Assembly (NCBI GenBank): GCA_000158155.1
Contig: DS999406.1
Coordinates: 197,372 to 229,755, forward strand
DNA length: 32,384 nucleotides
From: a gamma proteobacterium NOR5-3
GTDB taxonomy: Bacteria; Pseudomonadota; Gammaproteobacteria; Pseudomonadales; Halieaceae
Direction: 5' to 3'
Shown: positions 1 through 8,230 of the stretch, in pieces
Layout of the letters: every line of letters begins with the position of its first letter
How positions within the stretch are numbered: position 1 is the stretch's first letter
Position numbers and translations under genes: made by a program
Notes under the pieces: generated by a model
Databases searched by the model: none
The model's input: only the letters and a program-made list of their open reading frames with translations
Told to the model about the DNA's origin: nothing

Positions 1-1232
1 AAAGTGTCTGCCCGGGGATCGAAGGGACCGCTGGGGTACACCCCGCCTACCGCCGCACCACTAAAGTGAGGTGGCGACAGCGCGATGAGCAATGTTGTTG
101 GCTTGGGAATCGTAGCTATTTGCTGCGCTTCAACAAAGCGCTCCGCAGCAAAGGTCAATTGGGTAAAGCTCGCCAAAAAGTCTGCGCTGTTGTTTTGACG
201 ATCTGCCTCCATGGCCTCGATCGCCGCTGCCAGTCGTTCGTCGTCGGTCAGCTCTAACAAACGAAATCGTGTTGCGCCGTCGGTGTGGGCCCGGGCCCAA
301 CGTGATGACTGCTGGTACATCAAGCCCCGGACGCTGCGCAGTTCCTCACCGGCCGCAGCAAGAAGACCGCTTGGCGTGTAAAGCCCCGAGGTTCGTCTGT
401 GCAGCTTGGCGGTATAGACGTCCACTCCGATAGCCGCCTGCTCTTTTGCCACAGGCAAAACGGTATTTTCCAAATGCCTTTGCAAATCACCCATGGCAAT
501 GATCGCAGCGTCAATGGCGTCATCAGCGCTCTCACCCTGGGATGCGGTCGGCCAGACAGCCACCAACTCACGCAAGCCCTCGTCATAAAACTGCCGACTC
601 CCCTCAAGCACGCGCATTGCTCTGCGGGTGCGCATCGCATTGCCTGACACAAGAGAAGCAACCCCCAGACGACTCAGCTTTTCCACACCCTCAAGGCGCG
701 CAACCAGAGCGTCGCTGCGCGCCTGCGCAGAAAGCTGATCTCGAACCAATAAATGCGTCAGCGCCTGGGAAATCTGTTCGGCGTACCACTGGGGCTGCTG
801 CGACAGGGGCGCATCTTCGGCCCAGCTAGCCAACTCGTCCTCTACCTGGGCCCGAAGCACCAGGGCGTCGGTATGCAACGATGGTTTAGCGGATATCCCG
901 CCAGCCAGTACGGTGTCTAAATAGTCCGCTGTGGCGGCATTCAATGCCAGCCACTGGTTAAGCCTTTCCTCGCTGAAGTCCTCAAAGGCCGCCGCGCTAT
1001 CAACGTCGCCATAAGCGAAGGCCTGCGACGGATAGAAGTTGCGCCAGGACTGAACGTAACTGGAAACAAGATCTTCAAGCACCCCGGACGCGTCATTGGC
1101 ATTGGCATTGGCATTGGCATTGGCAAATGCAACGTTAAAGTGCCCCAGCAAAATGAGCAAAGCCCAGGGGAGCAACAGGCGCGCCGATCTCGTCGATCCG
1201 CCTGCTGCTAACCGTGGTCTGAGCGCCAACAC
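1..1232 (-). CDS. Exported DUF885-family protein (putative metallopeptidase-like), C-terminus cut by the window edge
   Basis: An open frame runs from a GTG at 1232 to base 1, giving 410 residues with no stop; a stop codon in the same frame lies just upstream (around 1245-1247), so the N-terminus is well bounded. A weak AAGAG ribosome site lies about 9 nt before the GTG; the TTG at 1229 is the alternative start. Residues 1-37 form a signal peptide: a basic stretch, a hydrophobic core (LLLPWALLILLG) and VAFA as the cleavage site. The body is helical and rich in Glu, Arg and Ala. Near the cut end, PPHFSG followed by VYPSGPFDPR resembles the conserved Pro-rich stretch of DUF885 proteins, a family with peptidase-like members. 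The family's usual C-terminal catalytic part would lie beyond the edge, so activity cannot be judged. The gene starts 23 bp after the TonB receptor stop, so the two are probably co-transcribed. Family call from memory of the pattern, moderate certainty. Confidence 0.62.
   Translation of the reverse strand, partial: MLALRPRLAAGGSTRSARLLLPWALLILLGHFNVAFANANANANANDASGVLEDLVSSYVQSWRNFYPSQAFAYGDVDSAAAFEDFSEERLNQWLALNAATADYLDTVLAGGISAKPSLHTDALVLRAQVEDELASWAEDAPLSQQPQWYAEQISQALTHLLVRDQLSAQARSDALVARLEGVEKLSRLGVASLVSGNAMRTRRAMRVLEGSRQFYDEGLRELVAVWPTASQGESADDAIDAAIIAMGDLQRHLENTVLPVAKEQAAIGVDVYTAKLHRRTSGLYTPSGLLAAAGEELRSVRGLMYQQSSRWARAHTDGATRFRLLELTDDERLAAAIEAMEADRQNNSADFLASFTQLTFAAERFVEAQQIATIPKPTTLLIALSPPHFSGAAVGGVYPSGPFDPRADT
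1095..1124 (-). repeat. Five perfect tandem hexamers inside the DUF885 gene
   Basis: The plus strand reads ATTGGC five times without error. On the coding strand this is (GCCAAT)5, encoding Ala-Asn repeated over residues 37-46, immediately at the predicted signal-peptidase site of the DUF885 protein. Because the unit is six bases, gain or loss of copies keeps the frame and changes only the length of a flexible mature N-terminus. Confidence 0.95.
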
Positions 1233-1255
1233 CGCGCGAGGCTCTTATTAACAAC

Positions 1256-3484
1256 TCAGAAGTTGTACCTGGCTCGCAATCCATAACGCTGAACGCCCGG
1301 CTCGATATGCAGCCCCCCCATGAACGCCTTCTGATAGGAATTGGTGAAGTAGGTATCGTCCAGAGCATTCTCAACATAGAACGCCACCGTGTAGTTTTCG
1401 TGCTCTATACCAGCGCGAATATTGACGATGTCATAGGCGGGAACCACCCAGGGAAAGCCTTCACGAATCAGGGAGTCAATGGATGAACGAATCTCATCCC
1501 GATAGATATACTCGCCGCGCACGAATGCATCGAGGTCACCCGTTAACTGGAAACTATATTCCGCATCTGCGGAGACCGTCCATTCGGGTGAATTAGGCAC
1601 CGTGAGTCCGTCCAACACTCGAGGCGCGCCATCAATCACCGTGGTGAAGTCCTGATACTCCGCCTGGAGCCAACCGACATTGAGATTCATCACCAGCCCG
1701 GCCACCGGCGCCGACGTGACGGACAGCTCCACCCCGTAGGATTCGGCCGAATCAGCATTACCTACGGCACCAAAAATGAAGAAATCGCCGTTCTCATCCA
1801 CGCCGGAGAACTGCTGCGATGTCTGCTGGTCAGTCCAATCCATGTAAAAAGCTGCCGCATTCACACGAAGGGTTCGATCGAGATACTCCGCTTTGTAACC
1901 AATCTCGTAGTTCCACAGCTCCTCGGGGTCGTAGCTGTTCACCGCGGGATCGTTGGTGACCTGGGCGCCGCCGGACTTAAAGCCTTTGGCTACCGTCGCA
2001 TAGACCGATGAATCATCGCTCAGGTCGTAGCGAATCGAGGCCATGGGAGAGAAGTCCGTAAAGGTTTCTTCCGAGGTTTGCTCCTGGGAAACACCACCAC
2101 CAAAGCCTGAAATGTCTGCGAAGATCGTCTCTTCACTGTAACGGCCACCCACGGTAAGCGTCAGGCGGTCGCTCAGGGCGTAGTTCAACTGCCCAAACAC
2201 CGCATACACCTCTGAGCTTCCAAAGGTCTCTTCGCTGTCGATCAAAAAGCCCTCAGGAATACCGAAAATCTCCGCCGCCCCAACAAAGGTTTTGTTGTCA
2301 ATGGAGCCCTCGTCGTCAGAATAATAAAGGCCAACGTTCCACTGCAGTTTGGAATCATCCATGCTCTGCAGACGGAATTCCTGGGTGATGCTCTCTCTGG
2401 GTATGGTGCGAAACTCCTGAAAGTAATCCAGGCTGCCGCCATCAATGTCTCCGCGAAGGAAGAAGTCGGACTCCATGTAACCGGTAATGCTGGTAAAACG
2501 CATGTCCGAAAAGTCGTAGTCGACGCGAGCAATGGCGTACTCAAATTCGGTGCCGACGGTCTGAGGTGCATTGAAGTTAACTTTGCTGTCGTTTTGCGGA
2601 AAGAAACCGACCCCATCGGGATCTGCAGTATCGCCGTAGAGCACATTACCAAAGCTCGACAGGACTCCGGATGGGATGCCCTCACGCATGCCCACATCCT
2701 CACTGGCATCGCTGTAGTTCAGCGTCACAGACAGGTTTTCGGTAGGCGTCCACAGCACCGTGGCCCTGACGTATTCATAGTCCGCGTCGTTGCCGCCACC
2801 CTGGGGATTGATATTTTCAATATTGCCGTCAGTGCTGAAATTCTTGTAATTGACCCGCGCCGCCAGCTTGTCCTTGATGATAGGCACGTTAACCACGCCT
2901 TCGATATCCATGCTGTCAAAGCGCCCGTAATCGACCATCACAGAACCTTCAACTTCTTCAGTATTCGGTGCATTGGTAGTCACACTGATGCCGCCACCAA
3001 GGGCGTTAGCACCAAAATACGTCGACTGGGGTCCCCGCAGCACCTCGATGCGCTGAATATCCATAATCGGCGGGTTAATGCTGCTACTGGATAAGTTGAA
3101 GCCGTCGACATAAAAGCCAAACGAGGAGGTTCGCCGGGCGTTATTCGCACCCACAAAGTTAGTGACACCGCGCATGCTGATTTCCCGGCGGGAGCGGGCT
3201 CCGCTGGTGATAAAGCTGGCGTTTGGGGTGCGGGCGACAAAATCCGTGACGTCGCGGAACATGTTTTTCTGAATATCGGTTTGGTTAAACGCCGAGATAG
3301 AAATAGGCACCTCTTGCAGGCTTGCCTCACGCTGCTGAGCGGTCACAACCACCTCTTCCAACGCAGGCGCATTTTGTGCCACGGCAACATTAATACCCGT
3401 TGACGCTGAAAATACCGCTGCCGCCATGGCACAGGGTGAAAATACACCCAGTCTCAAACCCTTTTCCATTTTGAAGCTCCCCAT
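1256..3484 (-). CDS. TonB-dependent outer-membrane receptor
   Basis: 742 residues. An outer-membrane beta-barrel receptor that imports a bulky or scarce substrate using TonB/ExbB/ExbD energy. Residues 1-37 are a signal peptide ending near VAVAQ; EEVVVTAQQR at about 44-53 is a TonB box; the plug domain follows (VPISISAF, then IQRIEVLRGPQSTYFGANALGGGI), with a barrel of alternating aromatic strands ending in the terminal Phe of RARYNF. Length and layout fit the large receptor family of Sphingomonadales and marine Gammaproteobacteria, in which substrates range from siderophores to sugars and aromatics; nothing here fixes the substrate. Two starts are plausible: ATG at 3484 (AGGAA 7 nt upstream) and ATG at 3469 (GGGGAG 7 nt upstream); both leave a usable signal peptide. 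It is divergent from the PrnB-like operon and is followed by the DUF885 gene, so it may import that operon's substrate. Confidence 0.93.
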   Translation of the reverse strand: MGSFKMEKGLRLGVFSPCAMAAAVFSASTGINVAVAQNAPALEEVVVTAQQREASLQEVPISISAFNQTDIQKNMFRDVTDFVARTPNASFITSGARSRREISMRGVTNFVGANNARRTSSFGFYVDGFNLSSSSINPPIMDIQRIEVLRGPQSTYFGANALGGGISVTTNAPNTEEVEGSVMVDYGRFDSMDIEGVVNVPIIKDKLAARVNYKNFSTDGNIENINPQGGGNDADYEYVRATVLWTPTENLSVTLNYSDASEDVGMREGIPSGVLSSFGNVLYGDTADPDGVGFFPQNDSKVNFNAPQTVGTEFEYAIARVDYDFSDMRFTSITGYMESDFFLRGDIDGGSLDYFQEFRTIPRESITQEFRLQSMDDSKLQWNVGLYYSDDEGSIDNKTFVGAAEIFGIPEGFLIDSEETFGSSEVYAVFGQLNYALSDRLTLTVGGRYSEETIFADISGFGGGVSQEQTSEETFTDFSPMASIRYDLSDDSSVYATVAKGFKSGGAQVTNDPAVNSYDPEELWNYEIGYKAEYLDRTLRVNAAAFYMDWTDQQTSQQFSGVDENGDFFIFGAVGNADSAESYGVELSVTSAPVAGLVMNLNVGWLQAEYQDFTTVIDGAPRVLDGLTVPNSPEWTVSADAEYSFQLTGDLDAFVRGEYIYRDEIRSSIDSLIREGFPWVVPAYDIVNIRAGIEHENYTVAFYVENALDDTYFTNSYQKAFMGGLHIEPGVQRYGLRARYNF

Positions 3485-3594
3485 TTTACTGTTCCTGATA
3501 ATTTTCGAAGGTGTACTGATTTTTCCGCTGGGCGGGCAAGGCTCTTGGTGGACGGCCTTTGCCTTGGATAGTATGCGTTTGCTTCGGTCATGAA

Positions 3595-3619
3595 CAGTCG
3601 CATTGAGATGTTGCGACTG
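3595..3619. promoter_or_regulatory. Perfect 8-bp inverted repeat in the divergent promoter region
   Basis: CAGTCGCA (3595-3602) and TGCGACTG (3612-3619) are exact reverse complements separated by 9 bases. The repeat sits in the 223-bp gap between the leftward receptor gene and the rightward operon, where an operator for both could lie. It has no trailing T-run and no gene ends here, so a terminator is unlikely. No regulator gene is adjacent, so the binding protein is unknown. Confidence 0.5.
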
Positions 3620-3707
3620 AATATTGCGTTTTAGCCGTCTCCCAAACAGACATGAGGCCCCATGCTAAGCTTCCAGTTCTGAAATTTTGGGCATTGAGGT
3701 CAATGTA

Positions 3708-4427
3708 ATGCGGCAGTTTCTTCAAAAATTAGTTATCCCCTGCCTGCTTGTTATCAGTGCGACAGACAGCCTTGGTGATGGAAACAGTGTGTCCGTGCAG
3801 GCATCCGAAGGCCTTTGGGAATACACCGACCTGATTACCCGCGACGGCGAATCCTTGCCGCTTACGGGAATTTTTTTGATCAAAGAGAACATGTTTCTAC
3901 AGCAGAGCATTTTTAAAGGCGAGCCCTTTGCCGACCAAGGCTCTATGGCGCATGCCGGACCGTATTGGGCCGGTGGTGCTGGACTTCGCTTACGCTCAAA
4001 CCAAACGCTCAGCATGGACCCCGCGAGTGACACCCCCCTGACCTCTGCCGGAGAAATGGAGCATGACCTGAAGGTCACCCGCGACGGGGACGAGTTGACC
4101 CTGCAGTTCGGTGGCGGCACCAGCACTATTCAGACATTCAAACATCTGGATGACGCAAAGAACACGCAGATTGTGACCTTCGCGAACGGCAATTTGGCGC
4201 TTACCGGCGAGTACTTCATTTTAGTGGTTGGCGACGCCGACAGTGCCGTAACCGGTTACGGCAGATATGAACAAGATGGCGATAAACTCACCATGACCGC
4301 GATCCTCTGGGCAGAAAGTGACGGTGGTACGGTGCAAAATAGGCGAGATTTCGCGCTTTCGGCGACCCTGCTTGATTCCACATTTACCTTGTCTGACGGC
4401 CGAAGCTTTCCCGTCATCAGCCCATAA
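3708..4427 (+). CDS. Small exported protein, beta-rich, possibly lipocalin-like; function unknown
   Basis: 239 residues from ATG 3708, chosen because GAGGT lies 8 nt upstream; an in-frame TTG at 3687 would only add a tail before the signal peptide. The N-terminus (MRQFLQKLVIPCLLVISATD) is a signal peptide with a short basic region and hydrophobic core. The mature part is predicted beta-rich with alternating polar and hydrophobic strands: an early GLWEY, a central HDLKVTRDGDELTLQFGG and a late DGDKLTMTAILW. This pattern recalls the single-domain lipocalin-like proteins (GxW start, repeated strand-turn units), but I cannot assign a family firmly. It is first in the rightward operon, 28 bp before the TIGR04076-like gene. 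If the lipocalin reading is right, it could bind the hydrophobic substrate in the periplasm; that is inference. Confidence 0.75.
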   Translation: MRQFLQKLVIPCLLVISATDSLGDGNSVSVQASEGLWEYTDLITRDGESLPLTGIFLIKENMFLQQSIFKGEPFADQGSMAHAGPYWAGGAGLRLRSNQTLSMDPASDTPLTSAGEMEHDLKVTRDGDELTLQFGGGTSTIQTFKHLDDAKNTQIVTFANGNLALTGEYFILVVGDADSAVTGYGRYEQDGDKLTMTAILWAESDGGTVQNRRDFALSATLLDSTFTLSDGRSFPVISP

Positions 4428-4455
4428 ACAGTAACAAAAAGGTAGTTACCGCCGC

Positions 4456-4809
4456 ATGACAGAACCCCGATTCACTCTCTATGACCTGCGCGTCGAAACC
4501 ATTGAAGGCGATAAGCCTTTTGTCTGTGGCCACGAGCTTGGTAGCTCATTCGAAGTGCGCGGAGAAAATCTCTTTTTCGAAACCGACAAACCATTTTCTC
4601 TTTATGCGCTTTCGGCGTTGCTGCCCCTCCTACCGACCAAACAGCGGCCGCTCAACGAATACGACTGGATGGCCACCGATCACGTCATTGCCTGTCCGGA
4701 TCCCCATTGCGGCGCCAGATTTCGCATTAGTCGCATCGGCAAACAGGTATTCACGCGCTCAGACACGACCATCGAACCACTGCCTGAGAACAACCCATGG
4801 AAAGAATGA
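4456..4809 (+). CDS. TIGR04076-like small protein
   Basis: 117 residues, cytoplasmic, with no signal peptide or membrane segment. It opens with YDLRVETIEGDKPFVCGHELG and has the features I associate with the TIGR04076 family: an early Cys in a beta-rich half, a helical FSLYALSALLPLLPTKQR stretch at about 47-64, a DWM motif, and a closing CPDPHCGARFRISRI with two cysteines spaced like a metal or redox pair. The family has no established function that I know of, and members are often found beside oxidoreductases. The stop overlaps the start region of the aldo/keto reductase gene (ATGA at 4806), which points to translational coupling. The ribosome site (AAGGT) is about 12 nt from the ATG, longer than ideal. 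Confidence 0.75.
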   Translation: MTEPRFTLYDLRVETIEGDKPFVCGHELGSSFEVRGENLFFETDKPFSLYALSALLPLLPTKQRPLNEYDWMATDHVIACPDPHCGARFRISRIGKQVFTRSDTTIEPLPENNPWKE

Positions 4810-5840
4810 TCGCACGCTTCGCCCTGAGACCGGGTTATGAGATATCCCGGGTTATTAAAGGTGGCTGGCAACTCTCCGATGGTCATAGCCAGGTAATCTC
4901 CAGCGATCCCGTTGCCGATATGTTTGCCTTTGTAGAGCGCGGCATCGATACCTTTGACTGTGCCGACATCTACACCGGCGTAGAGGCCATGATTGGCGAG
5001 TTTGTCACTGCCAACGCCAACCGCCAGGACCCTCTGTCCATTCGCGTGCACACCAAGTACGTGCCGGACTATGACCAACTGGGCCAGCTTAAAAAATCCG
5101 ATGTCGAGGCAATCATTGATCGATCCCTCACGCGCCTCCATCTTGAAAGACTCGACATGGTGCAGTTCCATTGGTGGAACTACGCGGCTCCCGGCGCCGT
5201 AGAAGCCGCCGCCTGGCTCCAGGAACTGCAACAGGCCGGCAAAATCGAGCTCTTATCAACAACCAACTTTAATACGGCAAACACCCGGGCAATTCTGGAC
5301 GCCGGTATTGAGTTGGCAACGACGCAGGTGCAGTACTCGCTGCTGGACCCCAGGCCCGAAAAAGCACTGCTGGGACTCTGCGCCGAGCACAATATGCACC
5401 TGCTGTGCTACGGCACACTTGCGGGGGGCTTTTTGAGTGAGCGCTGGCTCGGCGAAGCTGAACCACAGGCGTTTAGCAATCGTTCGCTCATCAAGTACAA
5501 GCTTATGATCGATGAGATTGGAGGCTGGGACTTGTTTCAGGCGCTACTTCAAACCCTGGATCGCATCGCCAAAAAGCACAGCGTCACCATTGCCAGCGTG
5601 GCATCGAACTGGGTGCTGGCTCAGCCACAGGTCGCTGCGGTCATCATTGGTTCGCGTAACGCTGCGCATGTAGATCGCTATAAAGAAGTGTTTGCCTTCC
5701 AGATGGATGCGGCAGATCGCGCCGCCATAGCGACTATTAAGATGCAAATGAGCATTCCACCGGACGATGTATTTGATCTGGAGCGCGATAAAACCGGCCC
5801 CCACGGCAGTATCATGAAATATAACCTCAACGCCGAATAA
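4797..5840 (+). CDS. Aldo/keto reductase
   Basis: 347 residues. An NAD(P)H-dependent carbonyl reductase with a TIM-barrel fold. The catalytic tetrad is visible: Asp54 and Tyr59 in DCADIYTG, Lys87 in HTKYVPDY and His125 in QFHWWNY. The C-terminal cofactor-binding region includes VIIGSRNAAHV. It is close to the family's usual 320-350 residues. Start: ATG 4797 has GAGAA about 8 nt upstream; ATG 4806 overlaps the preceding stop as ATGA and is a near-equal alternative, shortening the protein by three residues. It is fourth-to-last in the operon, and 11 bp separate it from the PrnB-like gene. A likely job is reducing an aldehyde or ketone made or used in the pathway; the substrate is not readable from sequence. 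Confidence 0.93.
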   Translation: MERMIARFALRPGYEISRVIKGGWQLSDGHSQVISSDPVADMFAFVERGIDTFDCADIYTGVEAMIGEFVTANANRQDPLSIRVHTKYVPDYDQLGQLKKSDVEAIIDRSLTRLHLERLDMVQFHWWNYAAPGAVEAAAWLQELQQAGKIELLSTTNFNTANTRAILDAGIELATTQVQYSLLDPRPEKALLGLCAEHNMHLLCYGTLAGGFLSERWLGEAEPQAFSNRSLIKYKLMIDEIGGWDLFQALLQTLDRIAKKHSVTIASVASNWVLAQPQVAAVIIGSRNAAHVDRYKEVFAFQMDAADRAAIATIKMQMSIPPDDVFDLERDKTGPHGSIMKYNLNAE

Positions 5841-5851
5841 GGAACTGCGGC

Positions 5852-7036
5852 ATGAGTGCCAACGCAGAACGCTTCGACGACTGGATTCGCTCAAGCTTTA
5901 TAGAGATTAACAGTGAGCTTGAAGAGCTGTACTTTGCGCAGGACGATCCGGCAGATGTGAGTCTGGGCGGCGATACGCTGCGCCAACTGCTGCACGACGA
6001 GGGGCGGTCCCACATCATCGGCCTGCATAACGAGGGCAATACCGACGAAGGCTTCGAAGCGGCTTTTGCGCTGTTGGGCAATGTAGGCCTTTACATGGGT
6101 GCCTGTCGGCGCCACGAAATTACCGAGCCTTCCCGGGAGCAAAGCTCACCCCTCATCGAAGCATCGGGGCTGGCCTTGCACATCGGCGCCTCGCTGGGTG
6201 TCGCGCCGCGCTTTGCTACCAGTCATCTGTCTACCCACAACCTGGCCCGTGATGGCGTCTACCGCAGCTTTACCCGACTCAAAGACGAGTTCCTGTTTTT
6301 AGACTTCAATACCCGGGGCATATTTGCCTACAAACGCGCGGCAGATGCCCTGGCGCGAACGGTGCCTTTAGGTATCACACACCCGGTGACCGGCGACTTA
6401 CTCATCGCGGCACGCCAGGCTCTGAGCGATGTGGCTGCATATAATGAGTTACTGTTTGAGCAACTTGATCCCGCGCGTTTCTTTTACTCCGTGCGTCCCT
6501 ATTACAAGCCCTACCGTGTAGGCAAAAGCGAGTATCGCGGCGCCAATGCGGGGGACTTTGCCGGTATCAATGAGATCGATCTGTTGCTGGGTTTATGCCA
6601 GGCAGAGGATCCATCCTACTCGCAGTTACTGGTGGACAAATTCCTGTACATGATGCCCGAGGATCAGGCGCGCCTGCGCGACTGCATGCGCCGCGAAAGC
6701 CTTTTGAATCAGATCTTACTGGGACTGCAATCGCCGGATAGCTGCGGCGACTACTTTGAACACAATGCACGCCTGTTTTTAGAGGTCTGTGAAGCCCACG
6801 GCCGCACCGCATCCCAGCACCATAATCAATTGGTAGAACGCTTTATCGAAGGACCTTCGTCAGCGCTGGACCAGAAGCATATGGCCCATATCACGGCCAG
6901 TGGACCGCCATTGGAGGTGTTGATGGCCGCCCTGCAGAAGCTTCGGGATTTGCGCACCGCCGCGCCCCGGGACGATATCCGAAGTCGCTACAAAGATATC
7001 GCGGCTATCCGCAAAGCAGTGGGCAGCGCGAGCTGA
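5852..7036 (+). CDS. PrnB-family (DUF1864) haem enzyme of the IDO/TDO superfamily
   Basis: 394 residues, all-helical, cytoplasmic. PrnB of pyrrolnitrin synthesis rearranges 7-chlorotryptophan and is a structural relative of the indoleamine and tryptophan 2,3-dioxygenases, using a His-ligated haem. The recognisable core is FFYSVRPYYKPYRVGKSEY (about 210-228), then YRGANAGDFAG and a helical SYSQLLVDKFLYMMPEDQA, matching the PrnB pattern of an aromatic-rich (F)Y..RP(F/Y)Y.P.RVG block followed by an Asp/Gly-rich helix. His323-His324 in ASQHHNQLVERF are in the place where PrnB carries its proximal haem His (recalled as RAPHLKLAER); His324 is the likely ligand. It has a strong ribosome site (AAGGA, 8 nt before ATG 5852). 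The stop overlaps the next start (TGATG). It is not the pyrrolnitrin enzyme itself: no prnA, C or D genes are near. The reaction is inferred to be oxidative opening or rearrangement of an indole-type ring. Confidence 0.8.
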   Translation: MSANAERFDDWIRSSFIEINSELEELYFAQDDPADVSLGGDTLRQLLHDEGRSHIIGLHNEGNTDEGFEAAFALLGNVGLYMGACRRHEITEPSREQSSPLIEASGLALHIGASLGVAPRFATSHLSTHNLARDGVYRSFTRLKDEFLFLDFNTRGIFAYKRAADALARTVPLGITHPVTGDLLIAARQALSDVAAYNELLFEQLDPARFFYSVRPYYKPYRVGKSEYRGANAGDFAGINEIDLLLGLCQAEDPSYSQLLVDKFLYMMPEDQARLRDCMRRESLLNQILLGLQSPDSCGDYFEHNARLFLEVCEAHGRTASQHHNQLVERFIEGPSSALDQKHMAHITASGPPLEVLMAALQKLRDLRTAAPRDDIRSRYKDIAAIRKAVGSAS

Positions 7037-8157
7037 TGACGGATTCCCAGTCACTTGCCCGGGGATGGCCCGATGGTCGCGGCTATCTGCTCAACCATTC
7101 GGCCGGGCTACCACCGCTTAACGCCGCCGAAGCGCTCACCGACGGACTTTTCGGTCCCTGGGTAGCCAGCGACGATCAGGTTTGGACGCACTGGATGACC
7201 GCCTTTGACCGGTTTCGCAATGCCCTGGCACAGGTCATCAATCACGAGCCTGGCATGATCTGCCCTCAGCCCAGTGTCACGTCGGGTTTGAGTCAGGTGT
7301 TGAACTCGCTGCCTGCGCAGTCAGGTCGGAAGCAGCTGCTCATCGCCGAAAGGGCATTCCCCTCTCTGGGCTTTGTGCTATCTGTCGCGCAGCGTCAGGG
7401 ATTCGAGCTGGTGATTATTCCGCGCTCAGAAAACACGCTGGATCCGACTGTCTGGGCCCGCTACCTGAATGAGCAGGTGCACTGCGTGGTATTTACCCAC
7501 GTGCACTCCAATACCAGCGAGTGTCATGACCTGGTACCGCTTTGTGCCATGGCCCGCGACATCGGCGCCATCAGCGTGGTGGACGTCGCGCAATCGATTG
7601 GTGTTCGTCCTATCGACGCCCGAGCCTGGGATGCAGACTTTATTGTGGGTTCCTGTCTCAAGTGGCTGTGTGGCGGCCCGGGCGCTGGATTTATGTGGGT
7701 TAACCCCCAGCGCGTTGCGGATTGCGAGCCCTCAGACGTGGGATGGTTTTCTCACCGCAATCCCTTTGAGTTTGATATTCATCACTTTGAATACGCCGGC
7801 GACGCGCTGCGATTCTGGGGAGGCACTCCCAGCGTAGCACCAGCGCTGGTTGCCGCGCATGCTATCGAGTCACTGCTGGAGATCGGGCTCGAGCGCCTCG
7901 AAGCTCACAACCGAGCGCTCATTGATCAGGTCTGTACTCAGATCAACCCGGACTGGCTTGCGTCCCCCGCCGAGGCATCGCAGCGCGGCGGCACCGTGGT
8001 GCTAGACCTGAAATCCGCCCAGGATCAGTTTGCCGACAACTTACGCGATGCCAGGCTGCAATTTGATGTTCGTAAAGAGGGTGTTCGTTTGTCGCCGCAT
8101 TTTTACAACGACGATCACGATATGGAGCGGGTGCTCCAATGTCTGCCTGGCGGGTAA
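7036..8157 (+). CDS. Class V PLP-dependent enzyme, kynureninase-like
   Basis: 373 residues. Fold-type I PLP enzyme of the class V aminotransferase / kynureninase group. Asp183 in SVVDVAQSIG would pair with the pyridine nitrogen, and Lys209 in GSCLKWLCGGPG is the Schiff-base lysine; the FWGGTPSVAPALVAAHA segment resembles the GGTP motif near the active site of kynureninases. It is shorter than typical kynureninase (about 415). The start codon ATG 7036 shares a base with the stop of the PrnB-like gene, so the two are almost certainly translated together. Kynureninase cleaves the side chain from kynurenine, the product that follows tryptophan dioxygenase, so pairing with an IDO/TDO-superfamily gene makes a similar two-step logic likely for an unknown substrate. 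A desulfurase or plain aminotransferase role cannot be excluded. Confidence 0.85.
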   Translation: MTDSQSLARGWPDGRGYLLNHSAGLPPLNAAEALTDGLFGPWVASDDQVWTHWMTAFDRFRNALAQVINHEPGMICPQPSVTSGLSQVLNSLPAQSGRKQLLIAERAFPSLGFVLSVAQRQGFELVIIPRSENTLDPTVWARYLNEQVHCVVFTHVHSNTSECHDLVPLCAMARDIGAISVVDVAQSIGVRPIDARAWDADFIVGSCLKWLCGGPGAGFMWVNPQRVADCEPSDVGWFSHRNPFEFDIHHFEYAGDALRFWGGTPSVAPALVAAHAIESLLEIGLERLEAHNRALIDQVCTQINPDWLASPAEASQRGGTVVLDLKSAQDQFADNLRDARLQFDVRKEGVRLSPHFYNDDHDMERVLQCLPGG

Positions 8158-8230
8158 AGACGCACGCGCGCTTTACCGCTTAAACCACGCTGGATAAGGG
8201 CACGCAGCAGCCTGCTCCCAAAGCAGTGAT

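Noticed and set aside
2594-3094. A 166-codon open frame opposite the receptor gene
   Set aside because: Antisense to conserved plug and barrel coding sequence. His- and Val-rich without a family match.
8158-8230. Possible bidirectional terminator between the convergent kynureninase-like and phosphatase genes
   Set aside because: The best stem (AGCA/TGCT near 8206) has only 4 bp and no T-run.
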